From: Cryphonectria parasitica EP155
Taxonomy: Eukaryota > Ascomycota > Sordariomycetes > Diaporthales > Cryphonectriaceae
Reading direction: 5' to 3'
Length of the DNA stretch: 64,000 nt
Assembly: GCF_011745365.1 (NCBI RefSeq)
Contig: NW_024468911.1
Span: 354,759 to 418,758 of the forward strand
This document shows positions 24,389-35,279 of the stretch, one piece after another. Position numbers and translations under genes: made by a program. Below the pieces are notes generated by a model. That model was not told where the DNA came from and did no database searches. It was given only the letters and a program-made list of their open reading frames with translations. Numbering within the stretch: position 1 is the first letter of the stretch; each line of letters opens with the position of its first letter.

Positions 24389-26303
24389 TTATTCGGTGAG
24401 ATTACCATCCTCGGTGAGGCGCTTTCGCTCCTGCACAGAGGAGTCGGTCTCCTCCAGCTGGCGAGACTGCATATCGCCTAGTTTAACTCTTCTTCTCGCG
24501 TCGATATACATCATGTACTCGGAGTAGGAATGCGGAATGACTTTGATGTCTTTGGGCACTGAAAAGGTGTAATTGAACTGGCCAGTCGACTTGGCATTCC
24601 CGTGCTCGACATCTACATAAGAATAATCGCAAAAAAGAGAGGTCAGCACATGGTCGCATCTTCTGACTATGGACCCTGTGGGTGCAAGAAGCCTGACTTA
24701 AATCATGCCATCCTACTAGACTGCACACAAGAAATTCGCAGTGTCGAGAGAGGTAATAGTAAGAACAACTTACCTCTGACTTTACTATCGACTCGCACAT
24801 GAACCCGGGTCATTGGTTTCGACGGGTTACTCTGCTGCGGCCCACTACCATCCTCCTCCAGCTAGTAGATGCATACGATATGAATAATCAGCGGCTTTCA
24901 GCGCATCAAGTGGTGGTCGCATGGGGTAAAAAGGGAAACCCACCACGGGGGGGTCAGTGTAGGCCACCGTGGCAGTGAGGTACAAGACCGAACCTATGGG
25001 CACAGGGTTGCGAAAGATACAAGGATCTGCGCTTATGAAAGTAGGTCTCGCGTGGGCGAAACTGGCCGCGGCGCAGAAGGCGAGCTCAAAGGTCTGTTTG
25101 AGATGGAAGCCCCCAAAGACCATGGTCTGATGTCTGTTCCGATACTAGATTTCAGGGAGGGACGGGGTGAGTAATTATGTCAGCGGTTCAGAATTTCATA
25201 TCATGAAGCAGACACACACACACAGCGAGAGAGAGAGAGAGAGAGAGAGAAACTTACCTGCGGCTGCATGATGGACGCGGTGGATAGCTGTGTCGAGGAC
25301 ATGGCAACGACATTGGATGGCTGACGAGAAGGGTCATTAGGATCATGCCACTGGATCTGCTTGAGCCAGATCTGGTGGATCAGGGCCGATTCGGGATCGT
25401 TGGGTTCAGTGGCCAGCAGGGACATCTTTGACACCTCCCTCTTGGCCAGGGACTTTGCCTCGCCAGCCCTAAAGATCTTCTCCTCGTCGTCAGTCTCGCA
25501 GATGAGGCGTGGCACGTTGACGGGCTTCTTAGTCTCAGGGTCCAGGGCGACCATTGTGAAGGTGCAGGTAAGGAGAACGTCCTCTGGCCTGCTGGGCTCC
25601 CCCTCAGGCCTTGCACGTGCAACCCTGCAGGTGATCTCGAGGCTGCTCCTCCCGGTGGCGTACGTGACCTGCCCGCTGTACTCCAGGTCCGTGATCTCGG
25701 TCAGGGGGTGTGCTATCGTGATGCGGTCAAGAGCAGCAGTCACCACAGTCACGCCAGGGCCTGTGTGTTTGTATACCACGATCCCTGAGAGAGCATCCAA
25801 ATCCATAAAGATTGTTCCCAGCCTTGAACGGTTTTTGGAGCGGCGACGTCAGCAGGGGGCACAGCTGAAGCAGGCCAGATGCTGAAGATTTGCTTTCTGT
25901 ATGGCTAGGTATAATATACAAAACATTACCTGATATGTCCCGAGCTGTTGAGATACTGGTCCGAGAGCCATGGATCCTGGCCAAGCGGTAGGACGACCCT
26001 GTGATAACTGTCCTTCATCCTCCGCGGGCTGAGGTCGCGCTCCTGGGGCTGCGCCTCAGACGCAGTAGCTACACCCTTTCCAGCCTTCTGGAGCCTGAAG
26101 GCCTCGATCCATGGCATAGGCAGTCGATCATCTGTGAGACCTCTGAAGACGCCATCAGTCCGCCACTGTTGTGTTGTCTGAAGGCAGCGCTTATGGCCGC
26201 TGGGGAAAAGTCGAGATGCTGCACTCCTCCATCGTGGTCGACAGACTGGTGATATAATGGCTCCTACAAGAGGCCCCGGCTTGTGACTCATTCTTGTCCT
26301 CAT
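24389..26303 (-). CDS. Acyl-CoA thioesterase, double hotdog (ACOT9-like), probably mitochondrial
   Basis: Five exons: 26303-25930, 25822-25258, 25144-24944, 24861-24774 and 24612-24389, about 483 residues. Each join keeps frame and gives conserved text: HIR to LGTIFMDLDAL, IMQPQ to YRNRHQTMVFGG, TDPPV to LEEDGSG, and KVR to DVEHGNAKSTG. Two hotdog domains are expected at about 135-260 (MDLDALSGIVVYKHTG, LEYSGQVTYATG) and 320-455 (TMVFGGFHLKQTFELAFCAA, VPIGSVLYLTATVAYTD, GQFNYTFSV). The N-terminal 45 residues are rich in Arg, Ser and Ala with few acidic residues, which fits a mitochondrial presequence. The start is chosen at 26303; 26291 or 26378 are alternatives. Intron 2 contains a GA dinucleotide repeat. 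The family hydrolyses medium- to long-chain acyl-CoA to fatty acid and CoA. It faces the EBP-like gene across about 245 bp. Confidence 0.9.
25222..25250. repeat. CA and GA microsatellites in thioesterase intron 2
   Basis: A short CA run followed by about 12 GA units lies directly next to the GTAAGT donor of the intron at 25257-25145. Confidence 0.8.
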
Positions 26304-26548
26304 CGACTGACACCAACGACAGCCGATTGTTGATGGTCGATGTCCTTTGGGGAGAACACATCTGGGGGAGCCAGTCAAGTACGTGCTTTCCTTGAATACC
26401 CGAGGTGTTAGGGAGTAGGCGGAATACCCTGTGCGACCCTAACCCTTGCCATCCCAGAGAAAGATCAACTGGAGGATTCCTGCCCATCTAAATCATCGTT
26501 CAGGAAGGAGCGCATCATACTCGATTACATCTCACAAAAGACAACACA
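26304..26548. promoter_or_regulatory. Short bidirectional promoter, thioesterase / EBP-like isomerase
   Basis: Only about 245 bp separate the start codons of two divergently transcribed lipid-metabolism genes, so the promoters must overlap. Shared control by lipid or sterol status is an inference; I did not find a named operator. Confidence 0.5.
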
Positions 26549-27536
26549 ATGGCCGCACAGGATGCGCACGCCTTCTCAGGGGAGCCCGACCTCCCACTCC
26601 ACCCTTACTATCCTCCAGGCGTCGTGATTCAAGGTCGGTATCGATGCTACGTTTCGGGCCTTTTCTCTCCATCCCCTCCTCGAGCATCTTCTCGTATACT
26701 CACCTGGCTACAGGCTACGTCGCGAATACCCTCTCCACGCCCGCCATTCTGATGTACTTCTGTAGTCTGTGTGCAGCTGCGCTATCTCCAGCGTTCTTCC
26801 TCATCAACAGGAGGCGATCTGGCCTGCCGAGCAGCGAGCTCGCTACCGCTCTGTGGTTTGTCCTCTGCGGGTATATCCACATCGTCGTCGAGGTAGGAAG
26901 AAAGACCTTGTCCTCCGCCTCCAACATGTTACAACTGGGCCGCTCACTGTTTCCAGGGCTACTTCGCATTCAACCACTCCACCTTGGGTGGTGACGGCGG
27001 TCTGATGGGCCAAATGTGGAAAGAGTACTCACTATCAGATTCCCGCTATCTCACATCCGATACTTTTGTAAGGACATCTCTCTCAGCTTTCCGCCAATGC
27101 CCCAGCACCTTGTTTCTTACCTCTTCATTATTCTTAATCTCCCCCAAGCCTTACAGGATGTGGCTCTAACACAACACAACGCCAGACTGTATGCATGGAG
27201 ACCATCACGGCAGTGTTCTGGGGCCCACTATCTCTACTGTGCGCGTACTACATTGCTGCCGACCACCCTGCCCGCCACCCAGTCCAATTCATCGTCAGCT
27301 TAGGACAACTGTACGGAGACGTTCTGTACTACGCCATCTGCACCTTCGAGGAGCTTGTGCGGGAAACGGCATATTCGCGCCCGGACAGAGCATACTTTTG
27401 GGGATACTATGTTCTGCTCAACTCCTTCTGGATTGTCATACCTTCCATCCTGCTGCTTCAGAGCACCAGAGAGACCATAGTGGCGTTCAAGGCTCTGAAA
27501 GCTGCAGGCCCGAGAAAGGATGCCAAGATTGCATGA
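26549..27536 (+). CDS. Emopamil-binding-protein-type sterol delta8-delta7 isomerase (EXPERA domain)
   Basis: Four exons: 26549-26633, 26714-26892, 26957-27067 and 27186-27536, 241 residues, close to animal EBP length. Introns: GTCGGT (atypical) to ACAG; GTAGGA to CCAG; GTAAGG to CCAG. The protein begins MAAQDAHAFSGEPDLPLHPY and has about five membrane helices. The EXPERA core is clear: WFVLCGYIHIVVE joined to GYFAF carries the His and Glu (about residues 83-87) that shuttle the proton in EBP. It is followed by MWKEYSLSDSRYLTSDTF joined to TVCMETITAVFWGPLSL, which contains the second catalytic Glu region, and later GQLYGDVLYYAI. Such enzymes move the sterol double bond from C8 to C7 in the ER. 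Fungi usually use the unrelated Erg2, so this may be an additional isomerase or act on other lipids. It shares a short promoter with the thioesterase. Confidence 0.9.
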
Positions 27537-28594
27537 TTGACCCGGTAGTGACTTTCGGAATCCGGAAGGGCTGTTAGCTAAGAGCTGTTTCAGACCTCAA
27601 GCCTCTATTGACACCTGTTTAGTCGTTGATCAATATATACTCGATGGGTTTCCGAGAAGCAAAGTTCCTGGTTCTCACAGCACAGGACCTCACAGTATCA
27701 TTAAGATATAGATTTCTATAATCACCGTGATCACCATGCAATTCGGGACAGTAATTGTAGGAGCCTCCTCCGAGGTTGTGAACACTTCTTGTCCCATGGA
27801 GCGGCCGACACGAATAATTACTTTAGGAGCTCTTTGCTCAATGTCGTGACCACACCAAATCGGGCACCCCTTTGCAGCCTTTGCAGGCGCCTCAACGTCT
27901 TATCGCCCGGAACACGGGCTCAGCTAGGATCGTGCAGTTCGGCTCGTGGCATTCCCGTCGTATATGCTGCCCCTGTTTCAGAACAGCTACGGAACACCGA
28001 CGTCATCATCACGTATAAGTCCCTGGTCAATTCCTTTATAAATGTGGATGATTATGGCATATGACTTGGGAAACACGAGATGCTTTCATTATTATCATTC
28101 TCCGTCTACCAGAACCATTCAAAATTGAGCAAATCCAGGCGTGAATTCAAGACCAAATGCGAAAAGCACCTGTGACAAGCACACTGGAGACGAACAATCT
28201 CAAGGAAATGCTGTAAGTTCTGGTCCTAATAAAGCTTTACATGAAATTGTCTTCTGATGATTGCTTGGATGTTAGTTCTTCTCAGAATAGGGAGGATGGC
28301 GGGGGCGAGATCCATGGCCAGATTCCAACAACTATCCTGGAAACTGAGGAATCAGAAGCAGCAGACAATGGCATCAAGAACTTGCTTGCACAAGGTCATA
28401 TCCAGGATGTTCAGAATGCCAGTGAAGGGGAGGCCCAGGAGATCTCAGCAGGCATGAGTACAGCCAATCCCTGCATTCAACCTTTGCAGCCGAACTATGA
28501 TCTCGCCAAATATATGAGCAAATTATGAAAGCTTGGGTGCTGATTAGTGCATTGTTTACAATAGCGGGCCAGTATGTTGTCGAAAGGGATATAA
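27537..28594. other. Intergenic region at the edge of the transposon block
   Basis: About 1.06 kb with normal base composition. Two small open frames (27789-28064 and 28241-28528, plus) have no domain I recognise and no clear start or splice context. I regard them as unsupported. Repeat-derived sequence begins sharply at 28595. Confidence 0.5.
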
Positions 28595-28677
28595 TGTAAT
28601 GATGCACTGCAGTATCCGAAGATCCTAAAGTATACAAAGAGTTTATGCTAACAAGAGCGATATTAAAGTAGCAACCA
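28595..28677 (-). repeat. Gypsy-family LTR fragment (3' end, minus)
   Basis: 83 bp beginning TGTAATGATGCACTGC match the reverse complement of the 3' end of the family LTR (compare 31274-31356). This is the left edge of the transposon nest. It is interrupted at 28678 by the plus-strand LTR fragment. Confidence 0.75.
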
Positions 28678-28896
28678 TGTTATAACCCATCCAGCATGCA
28701 GGTCACAGAGAAGGCCCTGCCAACAAGGGACCAGGTGTCACAACCCAGCGTTGGACAACAGACAGTATTATATAACCCAGGGTTAGGATTGTAATAAAAG
28801 GAGGATCTATGGATCTGCTCGGAGATCCTCAGATCCTCATATCATGGATCAATGAATCTGCTATCAGATCTATAGAGCTATACTGAAGAGCTGAAT
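28678..28896 (+). repeat. Gypsy-family LTR fragment (5' half, plus)
   Basis: It begins TGTTATAACCCATCCAGCAT, keeps the family block AACCCAGGGTTAGGATTGTA, then carries a copy-specific block at about 28793-28879 rich in GGATC motifs. It ends at ACTGAAGAGCTGAAT, where the minus-strand LTR at 28897 is inserted. It is less mutated than the deeper copies. Confidence 0.75.
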
Positions 28897-29556
28897 TGTA
28901 ATGAGCGCACTGCAATATCCGAAGATCTGTAGTATACAAAAAGGTTTATGCTAACAAGAGCAGTATCAAAGTAGAATCCACTGAATACAGAACTGTAACT
29001 GGGTAATCCGTGCAAGTGCTATTCATTCGCCTTTGGGGCTATTCAAGTATGTAACAAATGAATACTTAGATTGATGATTGAAGAGCTATATTCTGGTGGT
29101 TTATCTAGTAATAATGAATATATTCTTATATATTCAGCTCTTCAGTATAGATTACTGTTTTTGTGATATCTTATGGATTACTGCAGTGATTCAGTAAGCT
29201 TAGTAAGCTGTGCTCTTAGTGATTCTAGTAATCCTGATAATTCACCTCTGTTTAGCTCTAACCCTTGATTACTTAATCTTTTCTTAAGCATATTTATGCT
29301 TTTTGAGCTGTATTCCCTGTCTTCCTTACTAGCAGAGCTTATTCTGTAATCTGTATGCTAGATGGATTATAATATTATCTCTCTTCTATTAATTATTATT
29401 CTTAATAATCTTTTATAAGTTTCTTAGCAAGTTCTTTATATATTGGATTACGCTTTCCTAATCGAGATATTGAACAGAGTTAATAAATCCTTTTTCAAGA
29501 AAACTGAATAATATAATTATCTCTTCTTAGCTATTGATTAGTTTAAACTAAGAAAT
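28897..29556 (-). mobile_element. Gypsy family copy F: LTR and adjoining 3' internal end
   Basis: Positions 28897-29369 are a full-length LTR in reverse orientation: it starts TGTAATGAGC and ends at TGGATTATAATA, the mutated reverse complement of TGTTATAAC. Positions 29370-29556 match, in reverse, the bases that precede the 3' LTR of copy E (61150-61234), including the purine tract. The element is therefore a minus-strand copy truncated at 29556 by the inverted-repeat unit. No coding part of it is left here. Confidence 0.75.
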
Positions 29557-30908
29557 AAAAGCTTTGAAAAGGAATTTCAGCTAATTATTTTAATTCAAAT
29601 ATTCTTATTAAAATTAAATAAATAAATAAATACTATAGAATAGAATTTCTAACAAAAGAAACATTCTTATTTAAATTAAATAAATAAATAACTATAGAAT
29701 AAAATTTCTATTGAAATTAGATAATAAGCTATTTCAATTCTAGTAATTAAATATTATTTGAAAATCTAAATTGAAACTAATTAAACAAAGAATATATAAA
29801 TAAATAAAGAATATTATAATTTAATTAATAATAAAGAAATAAACAAATTAGTTGAATTAATAAATTTCTATTAAAAGAAATTCAAAGATAAATAATCTGT
29901 ATATTTTCTTTTTAATTTAAGATAGAAATATAATATTAAGTAATTCAATTAAGCCTTTCAACTAACTATTAACTATTCCAACTAACTAGTATTTCCCTCT
30001 TTCTACTATCTTTTAACTAATTCAAGAAGCTTTAACAATGGAAATCTGTTTCTGAAGAATAATAGCTTAATATAATACAAGTATAGCAATTCAATCAGCT
30101 AAGTAAAAACATTTTTTCGAAGCAAATATTAGATTCTATTAGTTATAAAAATCTTAGCTGAATATTCTGCTATAATAATAACTGCTTAATATATCTTTCA
30201 AATAAGAAAAGCTTAGAATAATTCTTGAAAGTATTATAAAGAAAGATTAAACAACTAGTAATAAGAAGAAAAGAACTAATTTATAATATAATTCTGAATA
30301 ATAGCAATTTAGATTGCTTTAGTATCTTTAAGAAAGAATTAGCTTTTAAAGAAAATAATAAAGAAAGATATTTCTTAAAATATTACAAATAATAATAAAT
30401 ATAATAACTTTCATAAGCATTTAAAGAAATATTTTCTAATAAGCAGCTTCAAAAGGTAGTAGAAAGAGGGAAATACTAGTTGGTTGGAATAGTTGATAGT
30501 TGGTTAAAAAGCTTGATTGAATTGCTTAATACTATATTTCTATCTTGAATTAAGAAGGAAATATACAAACTATTTATCTTTGAATTTCTTTCAATAGAAA
30601 TTTACTAATTCAACTAATTTGTTTATTTCTTTGTTATTAATTAAATTATAACATTCTTTATTTGTTTATACATTCTTTGTTTAATTAGTTTCAATTTAGA
30701 TTTTCAAATAACATTTAGTTACTGGAATTGAAATAGCTTGTTATCTAATTTCAATAGGAATTTTATCCTATAGTTATTTGTTTGTTTAATTTAAATAAGA
30801 ATGTTTCTTTTGTTAGGAATTCTATTCTATAGTATTTATTTGTTTGTTTAATTTCAATAAGAATGTTTGAATTAAAGTAATTAGCTAAAATTCCTTTTCG
30901 AAGCTTTT
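29557..30908. repeat. Large inverted repeat (fold-back unit), arms about 457 bp
   Basis: Left arm 29557-30014 and right arm 30453-30908 are reverse complements with only scattered transitions. Both outer ends read AAAAGCTTYGAAAAGGAATT. Both inner ends read TATTTCCCTCTTTCTACTA. The 438-bp loop (30015-30452) contains a diverged piece of the Gypsy family gag-downstream region (compare about 53277-53540). The arms match neither LTR family in the window. Copy A's LTR abuts the right arm at 30909. It could be a fold-back/MITE-like element or two inverted copies of another repeat. Confidence 0.75.
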
Positions 30909-31356
30909 TGTTATGACTCATCCAACATGCAAGTCACGAAACAGGTCACAAGCAAACAAGGACCAGGTGTTAAGAATCCAACATCCTGACAAAACATTGA
31001 TTACATAGCCCAGGGTTAGGGTTACAAGCATAACCAATTAGGAAGGATAGCTTGGGATATGTGCTATTCAGAGCTAGCAGGATAACTTGAATATGTTGCT
31101 ATCCAATATATTCATACTAAAGAGCTGAATATATATTCGCACATTTATTATTATTAGATAGATTCAGTTTATAGCTCTTTAGTTATTAATCTAAGTATTA
31201 GATTATTCTCTACTCTGATAGCTCCAAAGACAGTAAATACTTGTATAATTACTTAATTGCATTTTCGTATTTAAAGCTTATATCTAATACTGCTCTTGTT
31301 AGCATAAATCTCTTTGTATACTTTGGAATCTTCGGATTACTGCAGTGCTTATTACA
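30909..31356 (+). repeat. 5' LTR of Gypsy copy A
   Basis: 448 bp, starting TGTTATGACTC and ending GCTTATTACA (TG...CA). It is followed by TTTTGATAATTC as in copies D and E. Contains GGGTTAGGGTT at 31013-31023 and a copy-specific block at about 31027-31113. Less mutated than the LTRs of D and E. Confidence 0.9.
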
Positions 31357-32423
31357 TTTTGATAATTCTTGTTTAAGAATAGTTCAGTATTATCTTCTTG
31401 AGCAATACGGAATATAATAGCTTTTTAAGAATTTTCTTCATTCTTATATATTCTTATTTAGAAAGAACTAATTAATTAGATATACTAGCTTACTTAGTAT
31501 ATTCAGAATCTGTATAATTAATAGCAAGCTTAGAGTGCTATTATTGCTAATTAGCAAGCTTAGCTAGTTTAATAAGCTTAGCAGGTATAGTTTATTTCTA
31601 TAATTATTAGTAATACTAGAAAGATATATAAGATGAATAAGCTTGCTATATATAATAATAACTAAAAGATACTATATAAATTTCTTATTTACTGCAGAGC
31701 ATACTTCTTATACTATATAATTCAGTTTACTAAGAAATCTAAGAAAACTATTCTTATAAGAACTTATTTTGAAAAGAATACTCTTATTTAATATAAGCTT
31801 TTTCTATATAACTACTTAAAGCATTAGAATAATTTCGATATATATATTCAGAATATTAAAGATATATTCAATTTCTTTGTAAGCTTTAAGAAAGCTTTCA
31901 AGAAAACTTTTAGCAATTTTAATAAAAAATGTATTATAGCTTAGCAATTTATAAATCTCAAGCAAATTAAATTAGCTTCTGCTTATATAGTTAGATTCAA
32001 GTAACTCTTAATAAGATTTCTATAGAAAGATAAGAATCTTATAAAGCATTATTATAAGAAATTCAAGAATGATATTAAGAATAAAATTTTCAAGCAGAAT
32101 TAGCTAGAGAACTTTGCAATATTCTCTAATCAAGCAATTTGTATTAATAACTGATTATATGAATAATAAATAGAGAAATTTAAGAAGAAAGAAAGCTAGA
32201 TTTGAAGATTTCTAGCTAATATAAGCAAGAAACTTTAATATAAAAATAGCAGTTAATATAGCAGTATAGCTTAAAGTAGCACTATATATACTGATTCTAT
32301 AAAATTTAATGCTACTAATAAGCAGTATAGCAAGAGGAATAATATTACTTGCTATAATTGCAACAAATAAGAATATATATCATATAACTACTATTAATTC
32401 TGAAAAAACAAATAGCAGCTAGT
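31357..32423 (+). pseudogene. Gypsy copy A gag remnant
   Basis: AT-rich, stop-filled sequence in the position of gag. At about 32350-32400 it keeps a decayed CCHC zinc knuckle (CYNCNK, then Y in place of the His and the last Cys), aligning with the same motif in D (about 53155-53205) and E (about 55705-55760). Stops are mainly TAG and TAA, as expected from C-to-T change in CAG, CAA and TGG codons. It is interrupted at 32424 by element C. Confidence 0.75.
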
Positions 32424-32637
32424 TGTCAGGGCCGATTGTGCCAGCAAGGCTCAGAGCCAGCTAAGCCAGCTGGATTACGGATGACTAAGCAATATGCGGC
32501 TATAAAGCGGCTTTCTAGCCACGTCAGCACTGCTGAGCAGAACTTAGCTCCTTAGGCCTCAATGTTATTCTGGTTGTATACCCCTGAAAGAGAGAAAAGA
32601 CCTCGCTACATTGCCTTTGCAACCTTTCCACCTGACA
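32424..32637 (+). repeat. 5' LTR of element C
   Basis: 214 bp, TG...CA ends. It shares the whole length with the 3' LTR at 35280-35493. Confidence 0.93.
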
Positions 32638-32845
32638 GTTTGAGGCCTGGCCCTTTTAAAGGAGGCAATCCGGCGAGGCTTTCTATCTTTTTTTTTCCCT
32701 AGGAGCAGCGCTAATACTGAGCAGGAGCAGAGCAAACGATCAGACCACTATCCTTTTCGGACCTTCGAGCCTTTGACCTTCGAGCCTTTGACCTTCGAGC
32801 CTTCGATTTTCGAGCTTTCGAGCCTTGAATACAGCGAGCAAGCAG

Positions 32846-33827
32846 TGTTGAGCAAGCAGTATGCAAGCAGCATGCAAGAAGCGTTCAGAAGAGATTCAGA
32901 GCATTCGAGTTGCTAAGCTAGAGCAAACAGCAAGCAAGCAGTATGCAAGCAGCATGCAAGAAGCATTCAGAAGAGATTCAGAGCATTCGAGTTGCTAAGC
33001 TAAAGCAAATAGCGAGCAAGCAGTATGCAAGCAGCGTGCAAGAAGCGTTCAGAAGAGATTCAGAGCATTCGAGTTGCTAAGCTAGAGCAAACAGCGAGCA
33101 AGCAGTATGCAAGCAGCGTGCAAGAAGCGTTCAGAAGAGATTCAGAGCATTCGAGTCGCTAAGCTAGAGCAAACAGCAAGCAAGCAGTATGCAAGCAGCA
33201 TGCAAGAAGCATTCAGAAGAGATTCAGAGCATTCGAGTTGCTAAGCTAGAGCAAACAGCGAGCAAGCAGTATGCAAGCAGCATACAAGAAGTATTCAGAA
33301 GAGATTCAGAGCATTCGAGTTGCTAAGCTAGAGTAAACAGCAAGCAAGTAGTATGTAAGCAGCATGCGAGAAGCATTCAGAAAAGATTCAGAGCATTCGA
33401 GTTGCTAAGCTAGAGCAAACAGCGAGCAAGCAGTATGCAAGCAGCATGCGAGAAGCATTTAGAAGAGATTTAGAGCATTCGAGTTGCTAAGCTAGAGCAA
33501 ACAGCGAGCAAGCAGTATGCAAGCAGCATGCAAGAAGCATTCAGAAGAGATTCAGAGCATTCGAGTTGCTAAGCTAGAGCAAACAGCAAGCAAGCAGTAT
33601 ACAAGCAGCATGCAAGAAGCATTCAGAAGAGATTTAGAGTATTCGAGTTGCTAAGCTAGAGCAAACAGCAAGCAAGCAGTATGCAAGCAGTATATAAGAA
33701 GCATTCAGAAGAGATTCAGAGCATTCGAGTTGCTAAGCTAGAGCAAATAGCAAGCAAGCAGTATGCAAGCAGCATGTAAGAAGCATTTAGAAGAGATTCA
33801 GAGCATTCGAGTTGCTAAGCTAGAACA
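32846..33827. repeat. Minisatellite, 82-bp unit, 12 copies
   Basis: The block GAGCATTCGAGTTGCTAAGC recurs exactly every 82 bp from 32899 to 33801 (12 occurrences). Units differ by scattered substitutions, mostly G/A and C/T. Rich in GCAAGCAG and TGCAAGAAGC motifs. No open frame runs through it on a consistent protein pattern. Confidence 0.95.
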
Positions 33828-33828
33828 A

Positions 33829-34160
33829 AGTATGCTCTTCGCTATTCGAGCAAGAGAACAGAGTAAGCAAGCAGTAGATCTGAGTATCTTCTGTTTTCAA
33901 GAGTATATTCTTCGCTATTCAAGCGAGAAAGCAGAGTAAGCAAGCAGTAGATCTGAGTATCTTCTGTTTTCAAGAGTATATTCTTCGCTATTCGAGCAAG
34001 AAAGCAGAGTAAGCAAGCAGTAGATCTGAGTATTTTCTATTTTCGAGAATATATTCTTCGCTATTCAAGCGAGAGAGCAGAGTGAGTAAGCAGTAGATCT
34101 GAGTATCTTCTGTTTTCGAGAGTATACTCTTCGCTATTTAAGCGAGAGCGCAGAGCTGAA
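33829..34160. repeat. Minisatellite, 73-bp unit, about 4.5 copies
   Basis: CTTCGCTATTC recurs at 73-bp spacing (GCTATT at 33841, 33914, 33987, 34060, 34133), with GCAAGCAGTAGATCTGAGTA in each unit. It directly follows the 82-bp array and shares the GCAAGCAG motif with it. Confidence 0.93.
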
Positions 34161-34559
34161 GCGGAGTATTCGCTTAGCAACTGAAGTTGCTTGAATATTA
34201 GATTGCAAACTAATTATTCTTCTGCATCTAGCAATAAAGCAAAGCATAATAACAGCTTCAGAGTTGCTAGAGAGCAACTCTCAAGATAGAAAGCTATAAT
34301 TATCTGTTATAGCTGCAGGGATGCTATTCTGAATGCTGAGCTTCTTAGCTGCAAATCAAGTTCCTGATAGAAGGCTTGCAATCTATATTAAACAGCTTTA
34401 AGTTCTGAAGAGTGCTTAGATAAAGCGCTGAGGGAGCAGCAATTGAGTAGCATATATAGCGCGAATATTGCATTCGGAAGACTTATATCTGGAATGTGAT
34501 TAAAAAGAGATTTTTTTTTTCACAGGCTTCGGGGACGAAGCTAGAAGAGAAGGAGGGAG

Positions 34560-35115
34560 ATGGTTGAGAGGCCTTGAGAAGCCTTGAGAGGCCTGAGGCA
34601 CTGAGAGATCTTGAGAGGCCTTGAGAGGCCTGAGGCACTGAGAGATCTTGAGAAACCTTGAGTGGCTTAGAAGCCTGAGGCACTGAGAGATCTTGAGAGG
34701 CCTTGAGAGGCCTGAGGCACTGAGAGACCTTGAGAGGCCTTGAGAGGCCTGAGGCACTGAGAGATCTTGAGAGACCTTGGGTGGCCTAGAAGCCTGAGGC
34801 ACTGAGAGATCTTGAGAGGCCTTGAGAGGCCTGAGGCACTGAGAGACCTTGAGAGGCCTTGAGAGGCCTGAGGCACTGAGAGACCTTGAGAAGCCTTGAG
34901 AGGCCTGAAGCACTGAGAGATCTTGAGAGGCTTTGAGAAACCTGAAGCACTGAGAGATCTTGAGAAGCCTTGAGAGGCCTGAGGCACTGAGAGACCTTAA
35001 GAAGCCTTGAGAAGCCTGAGGCACTGAGAGATCTTGAGAGGCTTTGAGAAACCTGAGGCACTGAGGGATTTTGAGAAGCTTTGAGAAGCCTGAAGCACTG
35101 AGAGATCTTAAGAGC
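34560..35115. repeat. Minisatellite, 37-bp unit with 45-bp variants
   Basis: GGCACTGAGAGAYCTTGAGAGG-type units repeat with spacing 37 bp, sometimes 45. On the minus strand all frames stay largely open, giving a false 267-residue Ser/Leu-rich ORF (34500-35303). Because 37 is not a multiple of three, the repeated peptide keeps changing frame, so it is not a protein-coding repeat. Confidence 0.88.
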
Positions 35116-35279
35116 CTGAAGCATTGAGAAGGCGTAGGAGCAGCTAGGAAGCAGCGAAAGCCTGGAAGCAACGGAAGCCTGGGAGCAACGGAAGCCTGGA
35201 AGCAACGGAAGCCTGAAAGCAACGAAAGCTCGGAAGCCTCAAAGGCCTTGAGAACAAGGCCTGATAAGGGGGAACAATC

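Noticed and set aside
28241..28528. 95-residue ORF next to the transposon boundary
   Set aside because: No domain, no promoter or splice evidence, and no homologue recognised. Kept only as part of the intergenic description.
32846..34160. CRISPR-like regular repeats
   Set aside because: Units are contiguous tandem copies of 82 and 73 bp with no unique spacers, and the organism is a fungus.
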